The notes below the pieces were generated by a model, which was not told the origin of the DNA, did no database searches, and worked only from the letters and a program-made list of their open reading frames with translations. A stretch of DNA of 64,000 nt from Saccharothrix algeriensis (GTDB taxonomy: Bacteria; Actinomycetota; Actinomycetes; Mycobacteriales; Pseudonocardiaceae): the NCBI RefSeq assembly GCF_016907655.1, contig NZ_JAFBCL010000001.1, forward strand, positions 6,110,001-6,174,000, in the 5' to 3' direction. The translations under genes and the position numbers were made by a program. This document shows positions 50,434 to 59,131 of the stretch, piece by piece (positions within the stretch are counted from its first letter, which is position 1; every line of letters begins with the position of its first letter).

Positions 50434-52113
50434 GTGGCGATCCCGCAGCTGCTGCGCCCGGTGGTCGTGGAGCACCGGGCGGCGCTGGCCGGCGTCGTGG
50501 GCTGGTCGCTCGTGGCGGCCCTGCCCGCGCTGGCGTCCGGCCGGCTGATCGCGGTCGCGCTCGACGGCGGGTTCCTCGCCGGGCGCGCGCCCCTCGGGTT
50601 CGCGCTGCTCGCGGTCTACGCCGCCGCGCTGGTGTCCGGCGCGTTCGCGGTGCGCCAGGCGATGCGCCCCATGGGGGTGTTCACCGAGGCCGTGCGCGAC
50701 CACCTGGTGCGGACCGTGGTGCGCGGCGGGCTGGGCGAGGCCGTCGCGGCCGGCCGGGGCGCGCCGGGGGTCGGGGCGCGGCTGGTCGGCCAGGTCGAGA
50801 CGGCCCGGCAGATCGTGTCGAACCTGGTCATGTCGGTCACCTCGGCCGGGCTGATGGTGCTCGCCGCCGCGATCGGGCTGGTCGCGCTGGCCCCGGTCGC
50901 GCTCGTGGCCCTGGTGCCGCTCGCCCTGGCCACCGGGGTGGCGCTGGTCGCGCTGACCCGGGCCTGGCGACGCCGCTACCGGGCCGCGCTCGCCCGCGAG
51001 GAGGCCCTGGCCGACGAGGTCGACGCCGTGCTGCGCGGGGTGCGCGACGTCGCCGCGTGCGGCGCCGCCGGCCGGGCCGCGGCCGACCTGGACCGCCTGC
51101 TGGGCGCGCACGCGGCGGCCGTGGGGCGGGCGGCCGACCTCGGCGGCGCGCGGATCGCGGTGATCGGCGCCGCCGCCCGCCTGCCGCTGCTGTTCCTGCT
51201 GCTGCTCGCCCCCGGCCTGCTCGACGGCGGCGCGCTCACGCCGGGCGAGCTGGTGGGCGCGGTCGTCTACGTCGTCTCCGGCCTCGAACCCGCCTGGCGG
51301 GCAGCCGCGGAGATCCTGGGCAACCAGGGCGTCGAGCTGGGCGCGCTGCTCGCGCGGCTGGGCCGGCGCCCCGCGGTCCCCGAGCCCCCCGCGTCGGGGG
51401 TCCGCCCGCCCGAGCGCGGCGCCCTGGCGCTGCGCTCGGCGACCTTCCGCTACGGCGAGCACTCCGACCCGGTCCTCGACCGGGCCGACCTGGTGATCGC
51501 CGACGGGGAGTGGGTCGTCGTGCTCGGGCCCAGCGGCATCGGCAAGTCGACGCTCGCGTCCGTCCTCACCGGGCTGGAGCGGCCGGAGTCCGGCTCGGTG
51601 GAGTTCGCCGGGCTCGACCTGTCCCGCTACCGGGCGGCCGAGCTGCGCCGCCGCCTGGCGCTGATCCCCCAGGAGGCGTACGTGTTCTCCGGCACCGTCC
51701 GCGCGAACCTGGCGCTGCTGGCCCCCGACGCCGACGACGCCGCGATCGGCGCCGCGGTCCGCGCGGTCGGGCTGGAGGAGCTGGTGGCCCGCCACGGCGG
51801 GCTCGACGGGCAGGTCGTCCCCCGGGCGCTGTCGGCGGGCGAGCGCCAGCTGGTCGCGCTCGGCCGGGTCCACCTCTCCCCGGCCCGCGTCGTGGTCCTG
51901 GACGAGGCGACCTGCCACCTGGACCCCGCCGCCGAGGCCCGCGCCGAGCACGCCTTCCACCGCCGCGGCGGCACCCTGGTGGTCATCGCGCACCGGGCCA
52001 CCTCGGCGGCCCGCGCCCACCGCGTCCTGGTGCTCGACGAGACCGGCCTGCACGACCGCGCCGCGGCCCCGGCTCCCGGCGGCGCCCCCGCGCCCCGACG
52101 CGCCGGGCGTTGA
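50434..52113 (+). CDS. ABC exporter half 2 (active ATPase)
   Basis: 559 aa, six-helix membrane domain and ATPase with Walker A GPSGIGKST, signature LSAGERQ, Walker B RVVVLDEATCHLD with the catalytic Glu, and H-loop VVIAHR. It is directly behind half 1 (start GTG 50434 one base after the stop). The pair has one canonical and one degenerate catalytic residue, the pattern of heterodimeric exporters. Role: D-protein function of the lasso cluster, export and self-protection. The TTGAAC motif overlaps its stop codon. Confidence 0.88.
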   Translation: MAIPQLLRPVVVEHRAALAGVVGWSLVAALPALASGRLIAVALDGGFLAGRAPLGFALLAVYAAALVSGAFAVRQAMRPMGVFTEAVRDHLVRTVVRGGLGEAVAAGRGAPGVGARLVGQVETARQIVSNLVMSVTSAGLMVLAAAIGLVALAPVALVALVPLALATGVALVALTRAWRRRYRAALAREEALADEVDAVLRGVRDVAACGAAGRAAADLDRLLGAHAAAVGRAADLGGARIAVIGAAARLPLLFLLLLAPGLLDGGALTPGELVGAVVYVVSGLEPAWRAAAEILGNQGVELGALLARLGRRPAVPEPPASGVRPPERGALALRSATFRYGEHSDPVLDRADLVIADGEWVVVLGPSGIGKSTLASVLTGLERPESGSVEFAGLDLSRYRAAELRRRLALIPQEAYVFSGTVRANLALLAPDADDAAIGAAVRAVGLEELVARHGGLDGQVVPRALSAGERQLVALGRVHLSPARVVVLDEATCHLDPAAEARAEHAFHRRGGTLVVIAHRATSAARAHRVLVLDETGLHDRAAAPAPGGAPAPRRAGR

Positions 52114-52124
52114 ACCTGTTGAAC
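52109..52124 (+). promoter_or_regulatory. GTTGAACCTGTTGAAC operator candidate 1
   Basis: Direct TTGAAC repeats spaced nine bases apart, just after the ABC gene and about 165 bases before the PLP decarboxylase start. The same 16-base pattern, differing by one base, recurs at 54227-54242. Confidence 0.5.
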
Positions 52125-52288
52125 CGCCGTTCACCCGGCCCCGGCCACCGTGCGACACTCGGCCCCGCGCGGCCCGCCGCCCCTCGCGCGCGGCGTTCGC
52201 GTCGCCGCGGCGGCACCCCCGCGGCCGTGCCCCGACCCGCGCGGGTGGCGCTCGCGCCCCCGCCGCTGCCAACGGAGGTGACAGGGTC

Positions 52289-53437
52289 GTGGAAGCCCTT
52301 GACCCGCAACGGCTCCGCATCGGGGAGGACGGCGCGCCGCCGGATCCCGGCCCGCTGTCCGAGCTGGCGCGGCGGATGCGCGGCGAGCGGGACCGGATGC
52401 TCGGCTTCCCGTTCAACCTCGACTTCGACTACCGGCCGCTGGCGGAGTTCCTGGCGGTGCACGGCAACAACGTCGGCAACCCGCGCAGCGGCAGCGACTA
52501 CCGGATCGACACCAGGCCGTTCGAGGTGGCGGTGCTCGACTTCTTCACCCGGCTGGCGGGCGGCGACCCGGCCCGCGTGTCCGGGTACGTGACCACCGGC
52601 GGCACCGAGAGCAACATGTACGCGGTGTGGGTGGCGCGCGAGCGGTACCCCGACGCGGTCCTGTACGCCTCCGCCGAGGCGCACTACTCGCTGCCCAAGA
52701 TCGGCAGGCTGCTCCGCGTGCCCTACGTCGAGGTGCCCACCGCCGCCGACGGCACGATGGACACGACGGCCCTGCTGCGGGAACTGGCCCGCCACCCCGG
52801 CCGGGCCGCCGTGGTGGCGGCCACGATCGGCACGACCGGGCGGGGCGCGGTGGACGACCTGCCCGGGATCCGCCGCGCGCTGGCGTCGGCGGGGGTCGAG
52901 CGGAGCCGGGTGCACTGCGACGCCGCGTTCGGCGGCCTGCTGGCCGAGTTCGGCGACGAGGCGATCCCCTGGAACCTCGCCGCGGGCGCGGACAGCGTCG
53001 CCCTGAGCGGGCACAAGGTGATCGGGGCACCGATACCGTGCGGCGTGGTGCTCGCCCGGGAGGACGACGTCGAGGCCGTCCGGGCGGAGGGGGTCGCGGT
53101 CGGCGCGGACGACGACACCATCACCGGGTCGCGGGACGCGGTGTCGCCGGTCCTGCTCTGGTACGAGCTGCGCAGGCTCGGCAGGCGGGGGGTGGCCGAG
53201 CGGGTCCGCCACTGCCACCGCGTCGCCGCGCACGCCCAGCGCGGGCTGGCCGCGGTCGGCCGGCGCCCCAGCCGTGCCAGGGGCGGGACGGTCGTGCTGT
53301 TCGACGCGCCGCCGGAGGAGTTCTGCCGCCGCTGGCACCTGCCGCGCGACGAGGAGCACGCGGCGCTGGTGGTCATGCCGCACGTCGCGGAGCGGCACGT
53401 CGACCGGCTGTGCGAGGAGCTGCGGCGGGCCGGGTGA
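52289..53437 (+). CDS. PLP-dependent group II decarboxylase (histidine decarboxylase-like)
   Basis: 382 aa, the usual length of bacterial PLP histidine decarboxylases. Seen: FNLDFDYRPLAEFLAVHGNNVGNP (substrate region), TTGGTESNMYAVWVARER, HYSLPK with the stacking His, and SGHKVIG with PLP-binding Lys243. Substrate is not proven; histidine is the best guess from the similarity, aromatic amino acids are possible. GTG 52289 with GGAGGTGACAGG. Follows the lasso exporter and points the same way. Confidence 0.82.
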   Translation: MEALDPQRLRIGEDGAPPDPGPLSELARRMRGERDRMLGFPFNLDFDYRPLAEFLAVHGNNVGNPRSGSDYRIDTRPFEVAVLDFFTRLAGGDPARVSGYVTTGGTESNMYAVWVARERYPDAVLYASAEAHYSLPKIGRLLRVPYVEVPTAADGTMDTTALLRELARHPGRAAVVAATIGTTGRGAVDDLPGIRRALASAGVERSRVHCDAAFGGLLAEFGDEAIPWNLAAGADSVALSGHKVIGAPIPCGVVLAREDDVEAVRAEGVAVGADDDTITGSRDAVSPVLLWYELRRLGRRGVAERVRHCHRVAAHAQRGLAAVGRRPSRARGGTVVLFDAPPEEFCRRWHLPRDEEHAALVVMPHVAERHVDRLCEELRRAG

Positions 53438-53439
53438 GC

Positions 53440-53487
53440 GGCGGCGGGGGAGGGGCGCGCGCCGACGCGCCCCCGACCCCCGCCGCC
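53440..53487. terminator. Long bidirectional hairpin
   Basis: Outer 11-bp stem (GGCGGCGGGGG / CCCCCGCCGCC) and inner 8-bp stem (GGGGCGCG / CGCGCCCC) with a small internal loop, lying between the convergent decarboxylase and TenA-like stops. Confidence 0.8.
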
Positions 53488-53490
53488 CGG

Positions 53491-54138
53491 TCAGCCGGCC
53501 GCCGCGAAGTGCCACAGGTCGGCGAGCACGGCCTCCATGTGCGGCGCGCTGCGGGGGATCCGCTCCGGGTCCTCGCCGGTGCCCAGCGCGTAGTCGATGA
53601 CCTCCACCGCGCCGTCCACGACCTCCGGGGGCGCCTCGGCGTACTGCCGGAGGTAGGCGACGAGCTCGGCGGGCGCGTCGGTCCCGTCGAGCACGTCCAC
53701 CAGGGCGCCGCACGCCGCGGTCCACAGCACGAAGTCGACCCGGGCCGCCATCGCGACCTGACCCGCCCCGGCCTGCAACCCCAGCCAGGACACCAGTTCC
53801 GCCGTCCGCCGGGGCGCGAGGGACAGCGGCGCGCGGCGCATCCCGTCCACGTCCAGGCCGAGCGCGGGCGCGACCTCCTTGACCAGGAAGGTCCTGGCCT
53901 GGCGCACCGTGTCGGCCACGAACAGGAAGAAGCCGTCGGGCACCTCGTGCCGGAAGCGGACCGACAGCAGCGGGTAGGCGCTGAACTCCACCTCCTGGGT
54001 CTGGAACTCCAGCAGCAGCAAGCGCCCCACCTGGCGCTCGTCCAGCCGACCGCCGCGCGCCGCGGCGAGGAACTCGTTGTCCTCCACGTGCTTGCGGACC
54101 GGCATCTCGTACTGGTTCACGACCGTTGCGGCGTCCAT
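53491..54138 (-). CDS. TenA/heme-oxygenase-fold-like helical protein
   Basis: 215 aa, all helical, no signal. Pattern MPVRKHVEDNEFLAAARGGRLDERQVGRLLLLEF followed by QTQEVEFSAYPLLSVRF (residues about 10-45 and 46-62) resembles the up-down helix bundle of TenA/PqqC/CADD-type proteins, including non-heme di-iron oxygenases, though I cannot place the metal ligands. ATG 54138 follows GGGAGGACC. Convergent with the decarboxylase. It shares a 16-base motif with the decarboxylase upstream region, suggesting joint regulation; a function on the amine product is speculation. Confidence 0.5.
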   Translation of the reverse strand: MDAATVVNQYEMPVRKHVEDNEFLAAARGGRLDERQVGRLLLLEFQTQEVEFSAYPLLSVRFRHEVPDGFFLFVADTVRQARTFLVKEVAPALGLDVDGMRRAPLSLAPRRTAELVSWLGLQAGAGQVAMAARVDFVLWTAACGALVDVLDGTDAPAELVAYLRQYAEAPPEVVDGAVEVIDYALGTGEDPERIPRSAPHMEAVLADLWHFAAAG

Positions 54139-54226
54139 GCGCGGTCCTCCCGGTGACCCGACGGCTTCCCCTCCGCCAGTCAACGCCGCCGCGGCCGGGC
54201 GCGACAGGCTCGGCGACGCGCGCGTT

Positions 54227-54242
54227 GTTGAACCGGTTGAAC
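54227..54242. promoter_or_regulatory. GTTGAACCGGTTGAAC operator candidate 2
   Basis: Second copy of the motif at 52109, in the gap between the XRE gene stop and the TenA-like gene start, about 90 bases upstream of the latter. Confidence 0.5.
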
Positions 54243-54253
54243 GCGCCGGGGCG

Positions 54254-55582
54254 TCAGGCCGGCCGGCTCGCGCGGTGGACGGCGGCGTTACCGCGGTGCT
54301 CGCGCAGCTGCCGGTGGATCGCCCGGAACGCCCGGTCGACGCGGGCGGAGCGGATGTGGGGGTAGTCGTCGAGGAACTTCCGCCAGGTGGCGCACGCCTG
54401 CTCGAAGCGCCCGTGCCGCAGCTGGAGGTCGGTGAGCTGGTGGGTGGTCAGCATCCGGGACCGGCGCTCGCCCTCCGGCCGCAGCCGCAGCGACCTCCGC
54501 AGCGCCAGCTCGGCCCGGGGGTCGTCCCGCAGGAGCGCCAGGGCCTGACCGGCGTGGTGGGCCAGGTCCGCCCGCTCGGTCCGCCCCGGCGGCTGCCGCG
54601 TGCCGTCGACCTCGTCCAGGCACCTCTCGGCCTTCGCCAGGCGGGCCAGCGCGTCCCTGCGGCGGGCCAGCGCCGCGTGGGCGACGGCGGCCTGCCCGAG
54701 CAGCGCGGCACGGGCGCGCGGCGGCGCCTGCCCGCCCGCGCGCTCCGCCGCGGTGTCGGCCAGCAGGGCGGCTTCCCGGTGGTGGCCCAGGAAGAACGCC
54801 TGCGCGCTCATGCCGCACAGGACCGCCGCCCGCTCCGCGGCGTCCTCGGCCTCCGCGGTCAGCCGCAGCGCCGCCCGGAAGTAGCGCTGGGCGAGGTTGT
54901 GGTGCAGGTCGTCGAAGCACATGAGGCCGATCAGGTGCGCCAGCGCGGCCGTCGCGCCCAGCAGCCCGCGGCGCTCCCGCCCCCGGTGCAGCTCCAGCCG
55001 CGCCCTGACGTCGGTCGCGAGGTAGGCCGCCAGCGCCAGCCGGGCGTGCCCGCCGCCGAACGCCTGGTGCGTGGCGGTGAAGGCGCGGTTCAGCGCCGCC
55101 ATCGCCGCCACGGTGGCGTCCGCGGCCCCCGGAGCCGGGGGCGCGCCGGGGCGGCGCCGGTCCGGGTCGCCCGGCCAGTCGGGCGCCACCACCCAGTCGA
55201 CCCGGAACGGCTGCTCGCGCAGCACCGCGCGGCGCGCCGGGTCCAGGTCCGCCGCGACGAGTTCGAGCAGCGCGGTCGCCCCCGACCCCCCGTCGCAGCC
55301 CGAGGGCAGGTCGTTCGCCGTGCAGTCGGCCAGGCCGGTGTCGGCGACGGAGACGAAGCGCCCGGTGCGCCGGGACAGCGCCTGGGCCACGAAGGCCGGG
55401 ACCGGTGGCCGCGGGCGGCTGCCCGACAGCCAGTGCGACACCGTGGTCCGGTCGTAGTGCAGGACGACACCGGCTTCGAGCGCCACGCGGTTGACCGCCA
55501 GGGCGAAGTTGTGGTGCGTCCAGCGCGCTTCTCCCACCAGGGCGCGGAGCAATTCGTTCTTCTGGCGATTGCGCGATGTCAC
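54254..55582 (-). CDS. XRE-family regulator with TPR-like helical C-terminus
   Basis: 442 aa. N-terminal HTH (NELLRALVGEARWTHHNFALAVNRVALEAG, ending TTVSHWLSGSRPRPP; residues about 8-60) as in actinomycete XRE regulators. The rest is a repeated alpha-helical array (TPR-like; LRLTAEAEDAAERAAVLCGMSAQAFFLG). GTG 55582 follows GGGAGAATC. It heads the group TenA-like, decarboxylase; the two TTGAAC motifs lie in these promoters, so it is the likely binder. Function inferred from context. Confidence 0.78.
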   Translation of the reverse strand: MTSRNRQKNELLRALVGEARWTHHNFALAVNRVALEAGVVLHYDRTTVSHWLSGSRPRPPVPAFVAQALSRRTGRFVSVADTGLADCTANDLPSGCDGGSGATALLELVAADLDPARRAVLREQPFRVDWVVAPDWPGDPDRRRPGAPPAPGAADATVAAMAALNRAFTATHQAFGGGHARLALAAYLATDVRARLELHRGRERRGLLGATAALAHLIGLMCFDDLHHNLAQRYFRAALRLTAEAEDAAERAAVLCGMSAQAFFLGHHREAALLADTAAERAGGQAPPRARAALLGQAAVAHAALARRRDALARLAKAERCLDEVDGTRQPPGRTERADLAHHAGQALALLRDDPRAELALRRSLRLRPEGERRSRMLTTHQLTDLQLRHGRFEQACATWRKFLDDYPHIRSARVDRAFRAIHRQLREHRGNAAVHRASRPA

Positions 55583-55802
55583 GATTCTCCCGACAGCCGC
55601 GGAACACCGCTCCCGAGCGGACCCGCCGGCCGTTCTCCGACGAAGTGCCGTCCGTTGTCACCGACCGGCCGCCGGATTCACCGAGAGCCTTGTCCCGTCC
55701 AGTCAAGCACGTCGCCGAAGCCTCTGCCATCGAACCTTCGGGTGAGCGGCGAAACCCCTGTCCCGTGCGCCGAACAGGTCGGCAAACTCCTCTTCGGAGT
55801 AA
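55583..55802. other. Intergenic, lower GC
   Basis: 220 bases upstream of the XRE regulator; GC lower than average. Promoter expected, none defined. Confidence 0.3.
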
Positions 55803-56267
55803 TTACCGGGTTTGTTTCGCGGCGAATGGATGAACACCCGGGCCGGCGGCGCCGGGGGCGCGCCCCGCCGCCGTCCGGGCGCGCTGGCGGACGCGGCCCG
55901 CCATCGACCGCGCCACCGCGGCCAGGTCCTCCCCGGCCCCGGGCTCCGGCTCGAAGGCCGCCAGGAGGGACAGGGCGTCGTCCAGCGCCGCCTCCGCCGA
56001 GTCTCCGCCGGCCCGGGTGAACAGCAGCGACAACGCGGGACGGATGGCCTTGCCGGCGCGGGCGCGGGCGGCGGCGCCGCGCTCGTCGCGCCGGCCGGAG
56101 TGGTGGCCGACCACCTCGGCCGGCGGCGGGCGGAGCCGGCCGACCGCACCGCGCAGCCGCGCGTCGACCACCGCCCGGTGGTGGGCCACCGCCCGGTGGT
56201 GGCCCACCACCCGCGCCACGTCGTCGGCGGCCCGTGCCCGATCGTGCGGCGGAACCACGTCGTCCAC
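55803..56267 (-). pseudogene. Internally deleted polyprenyl synthetase
   Basis: 154 aa. N-terminal part GRRDERGAAARARAGKAIRPALSLLF is like the start of actinobacterial trans-prenyltransferases (GKxxRPALxLL), but immediately afterwards the protein jumps to a C-terminal-like tail (AALDDALSLLAAF...DLAAVARSMAGR). The central ~200 residues, including both Asp-rich DDxxD motifs that bind diphosphate, are missing. The reading frame stays open and RBS GGGGAGAACTCC precedes GTG 56267, so a deletion in phase is likely. It cannot make prenyl chains; a retained non-enzymatic role is possible but unsupported. Confidence 0.6.
56168..56203. repeat. Two 18-bp tandem units
   Basis: CCACCGCCCGGTGGTGGG followed by a copy with one change; each unit is itself nearly palindromic. 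It encodes a duplicated HHRAVA-type hexapeptide in the prenyl synthetase remnant. Confidence 0.8.
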
Positions 56268-56455
56268 GGAGTTCTCCCCACCTTCCGCAGTGGTCGACCG
56301 CCGGTGCGACAGCACCGCCGAGGTCGACCCGGTAAATGTCCGCCCGCCGGTGCGGGCAAGACCCCGCGCGCGTGCCCGTCGTGAATCCGTCGAACGGCTC
56401 CGGCGAGTTCCGGCAAGCGCGTCCGGCACGCGACGCGCTCGACGCGGGAGCGGAG

Positions 56456-56656
56456 GTGGGACGACGACGGAAGAGCTTGTTCGACAACCTGTCCGACCGC
56501 GCCGACGACGCGGGTCGGGACGTGCGGAAAGCGGCCCGCCGCGCCTTCGAGGGCAAGAAGCGGAAAAAGGGCGGCGCCCGCAAGTGGGCCCGCCGGAACA
56601 ACGCGGAGCCGGAACTGCCGACCGAGCAGGTGGCCCTGCTGGTCCAGGCGCGTTGA
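56456..56656 (+). CDS. Small basic protein
   Basis: 66 aa, Lys/Arg-rich: KSLFDNLSDRADDAGRDVRKAARR, then EGKKRKKGGARKWARR and an acidic/hydrophobic end (PELPTEQVALLVQAR). No signal or membrane segment. GTG 56456 with GGGAGCGGAG. Codon bias is good in the 3' two thirds. Might bind nucleic acid. Not recognised. Confidence 0.5.
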   Translation: MGRRRKSLFDNLSDRADDAGRDVRKAARRAFEGKKRKKGGARKWARRNNAEPELPTEQVALLVQAR

Positions 56657-56988
56657 AGGTGTCGCGCGGCGACCCCGCCGGTGCTCCGGCCCGGGGTCGC
56701 GGAACCCGGGCCGGAGCACCGGCGGATCCGTTCACCCTTCCGGGGGTTGTGCACCCGCTGTGGCCGCGGTCCGACCGGCGCGTTCCCACGACGGGGGCAG
56801 CCGCGACGCGGAGGGTGCCGGCGCGGGTGCGGCCCGTGCCGGCACCCTCGGTCCGGGGACACCCGGACGGCGTGCCGGGGGAGGCCCGCCCTTGGTCGGC
56901 TCGGCGGTGGTGGAGGGGTTGTGTGCGCGCGACACCGCACAGGCGGGATCGTCCGGTGGGTGTGACGCCCGTGTCGAGGAGGGGGGCG

Positions 56989-59118
56989 GTGGCACGGCTG
57001 CTGGTGCTGTGCCTGGTGGCGGGCCTGCTGCTGGCCGGGGTGCTGTTCCCCGTCGCCGGCGGGGCGGGGCTGGCGCTGGCCTGGGCCGGCGAGCGGCTGG
57101 CGGGAGCGGTCGAGGCGCCGCCCGAGGTGGACCTGCCGGCGGTGACGACCCTGCTGGACTCCGCCGGCGAGCCGTTCGCCCACCTCTACGACCAGCACCG
57201 GGTGCCCGTCGGGTCGGACCGGATCGCGCAGGTGGTGAAGGACGCCGTCGTGGCGGTGGAGGACCACCGGTTCTACGAGCACGAGGGGGTCGACTGGGTG
57301 GCCACCGGGCGGTCGGCGGTGCGCAACTACACCGCCGGCCAGGTGGTGCAGGGCGCGTCGACGCTGACCCAGCAGTACGTCAAGAACCTGATGGTGCACG
57401 TGGTGGCGCGCGACGACCCGCTGCGCCGGGAACGCCTCCAGGTGCGGACCCCGGCGCGCAAGCTCGGCGAGATCCGCATGGCGGTCGCCCTGGAGAGCAC
57501 CCTGACCAAGGACGAGATCCTCACCCGCTACCTCAACACCGTGCCGTTCGGGATCGGCGCCTACGGCGTCGAGGCGGCGGCGCGGACCTACTTCGGCGCC
57601 ACGGCCGACCACCTCACCGCCGCGCAGGCCGCCCTGCTGGCGGCCCTGGTCAACAGCCCGGCGACGCTGGACCCCGAGCGCCACCCCGACGCCGCGCTGC
57701 GCCGCCGCAACGTCGTCCTCGACCTGATGGCGCGGCACGGCAAGCTGGGGCCGGCGGCCGCGCAGGAGGCCAAGCTGGAGCCGCTGGGCGTCCGGTCGCC
57801 GCTGCGGCCCCTGCCCAACGGCTGCGTGGGCGCCGACCCCGGCCTCGGCTTCTTCTGCGCCCGCGTGCTCGACCAGCTGGCCGGGCTGGGGCTGCCGCCG
57901 CAGCGGCTGGAGACCGGCGGCTACACCATCCGCACCACCCTGGACCGGGCGGTCGCCGCGGCGGCCCAGCGGGCGGTCGAGGAGCAAGTGCCCGCGGCGA
58001 CGCCGGGGATCGCCAACACGATGGCCGTGGTCGAGCCGGGCCGGGAGCGGCACGAGGTGCTCGCCCTGGCGGCCAACCGCGAGCACGGCCCCGACGCGCA
58101 GCGGTCCCAGACCATGCTGGACCTGCCCGGCGGCGTGGCCAACGGGTTCGGCGCCGGCTCGGTGTACAAGGTCTTCACCGCCGCGGCGGCGCTGGAGCGG
58201 GGCTACCGCCCGGACTCGGTCATCCGGTCGCCCCCCACCCACACCTCCCGGGTGTTCAAGGGCGGCGGCCGGGACTGCCCGCCCACGGGCGAGCCGGGCA
58301 CGCGGTGGTACTGCCTGCGCGACGGCGGCGCCGGCCACCCGCCGCGCATGACGCTGCGCCAGGCCCTGGCGACCTCGCCGAACACCGCCTTCGTCATCCT
58401 GGAGGAGGAGGTCGGCCTGGCCGCGGTGGTCGACGTGGCGCGGCGGCTGGGGCTGCGCCGGACCCTGGCGACCAACGTCGCCGGCGTGCCGCCGGACCCC
58501 GGCTCGCCGCGCCCCGAGCTGCGGGTCGACCAGGCGGAGTTCTTCACCGGGCGGCAGAACGCGTCGTTCACCCTCGGCCCCGCCCCGACCAGCACGCTGG
58601 AGCTGGCCAACGTCGCGGCCACCGTCGTCAGCGGCGGGGTCTGGTGCGAGCCCACCGCGGTCGCCGGGGTGGTCGACCGGTGGGGCGCGGCCGTGGCCCT
58701 GCCGCCGGCGCCGTGCGAGCAGGCCGTGCCCGAGCCGCTGGCCGCCGCCCTGGCCGCGGCGCTGAGCGACGACGACCGCGGCACCGCGGCGGCGGCGGCC
58801 CGGCGGCACCGGTGGACCCGACCGGTGATCGGCAAGACCGGCACCACCGAGGAGCACCTGTCCGCGGCCTTCCTCGGCGCGACGGTGGACTACGCGGGCG
58901 CGGTGCAGACGTTCAACGACACCCCCGAACCCCGGCCGATCTGCGTCGGGGCCGGTCCGCCGCGCCTGTGCGCCACCGGCAACCTGTACGGCGGGACCGC
59001 GCCCGCCGCCACGTGGTTCGACGCCATGGCGGAGATCCACGCCGACCTGCCGCCGTCCCCGCTGCCGCCGGTGGCCGACGACCCCCCGCCACCGACGCCG
59101 ACCACCGCGCCGAGGTGA
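56989..59118 (+). CDS. Class A penicillin-binding protein (GT51 + transpeptidase)
   Basis: 709 aa. One N-terminal helix (VARLLVLCLVAGLLLAGVLF), then the GT51 glycosyltransferase with EDHRFYEHEGVDW (catalytic Glu91) and QGASTLTQQYVKNL, and a transpeptidase domain with SVYK (Ser391), SPN (Ser463) and KTGTTE (Lys616). It polymerises and cross-links peptidoglycan outside the membrane. GTG 56989 follows GGAGGGGGGC. GTG 56971 and 56962 are upstream alternatives. Its Pro/Thr-rich C-terminus ends without extra domain. Convergent, 13 bases apart, with the AfsR-type gene. Confidence 0.93.
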   Translation: MARLLVLCLVAGLLLAGVLFPVAGGAGLALAWAGERLAGAVEAPPEVDLPAVTTLLDSAGEPFAHLYDQHRVPVGSDRIAQVVKDAVVAVEDHRFYEHEGVDWVATGRSAVRNYTAGQVVQGASTLTQQYVKNLMVHVVARDDPLRRERLQVRTPARKLGEIRMAVALESTLTKDEILTRYLNTVPFGIGAYGVEAAARTYFGATADHLTAAQAALLAALVNSPATLDPERHPDAALRRRNVVLDLMARHGKLGPAAAQEAKLEPLGVRSPLRPLPNGCVGADPGLGFFCARVLDQLAGLGLPPQRLETGGYTIRTTLDRAVAAAAQRAVEEQVPAATPGIANTMAVVEPGRERHEVLALAANREHGPDAQRSQTMLDLPGGVANGFGAGSVYKVFTAAAALERGYRPDSVIRSPPTHTSRVFKGGGRDCPPTGEPGTRWYCLRDGGAGHPPRMTLRQALATSPNTAFVILEEEVGLAAVVDVARRLGLRRTLATNVAGVPPDPGSPRPELRVDQAEFFTGRQNASFTLGPAPTSTLELANVAATVVSGGVWCEPTAVAGVVDRWGAAVALPPAPCEQAVPEPLAAALAAALSDDDRGTAAAAARRHRWTRPVIGKTGTTEEHLSAAFLGATVDYAGAVQTFNDTPEPRPICVGAGPPRLCATGNLYGGTAPAATWFDAMAEIHADLPPSPLPPVADDPPPPTPTTAPR

Positions 59119-59131
59119 CCGGGCCGCGGGG

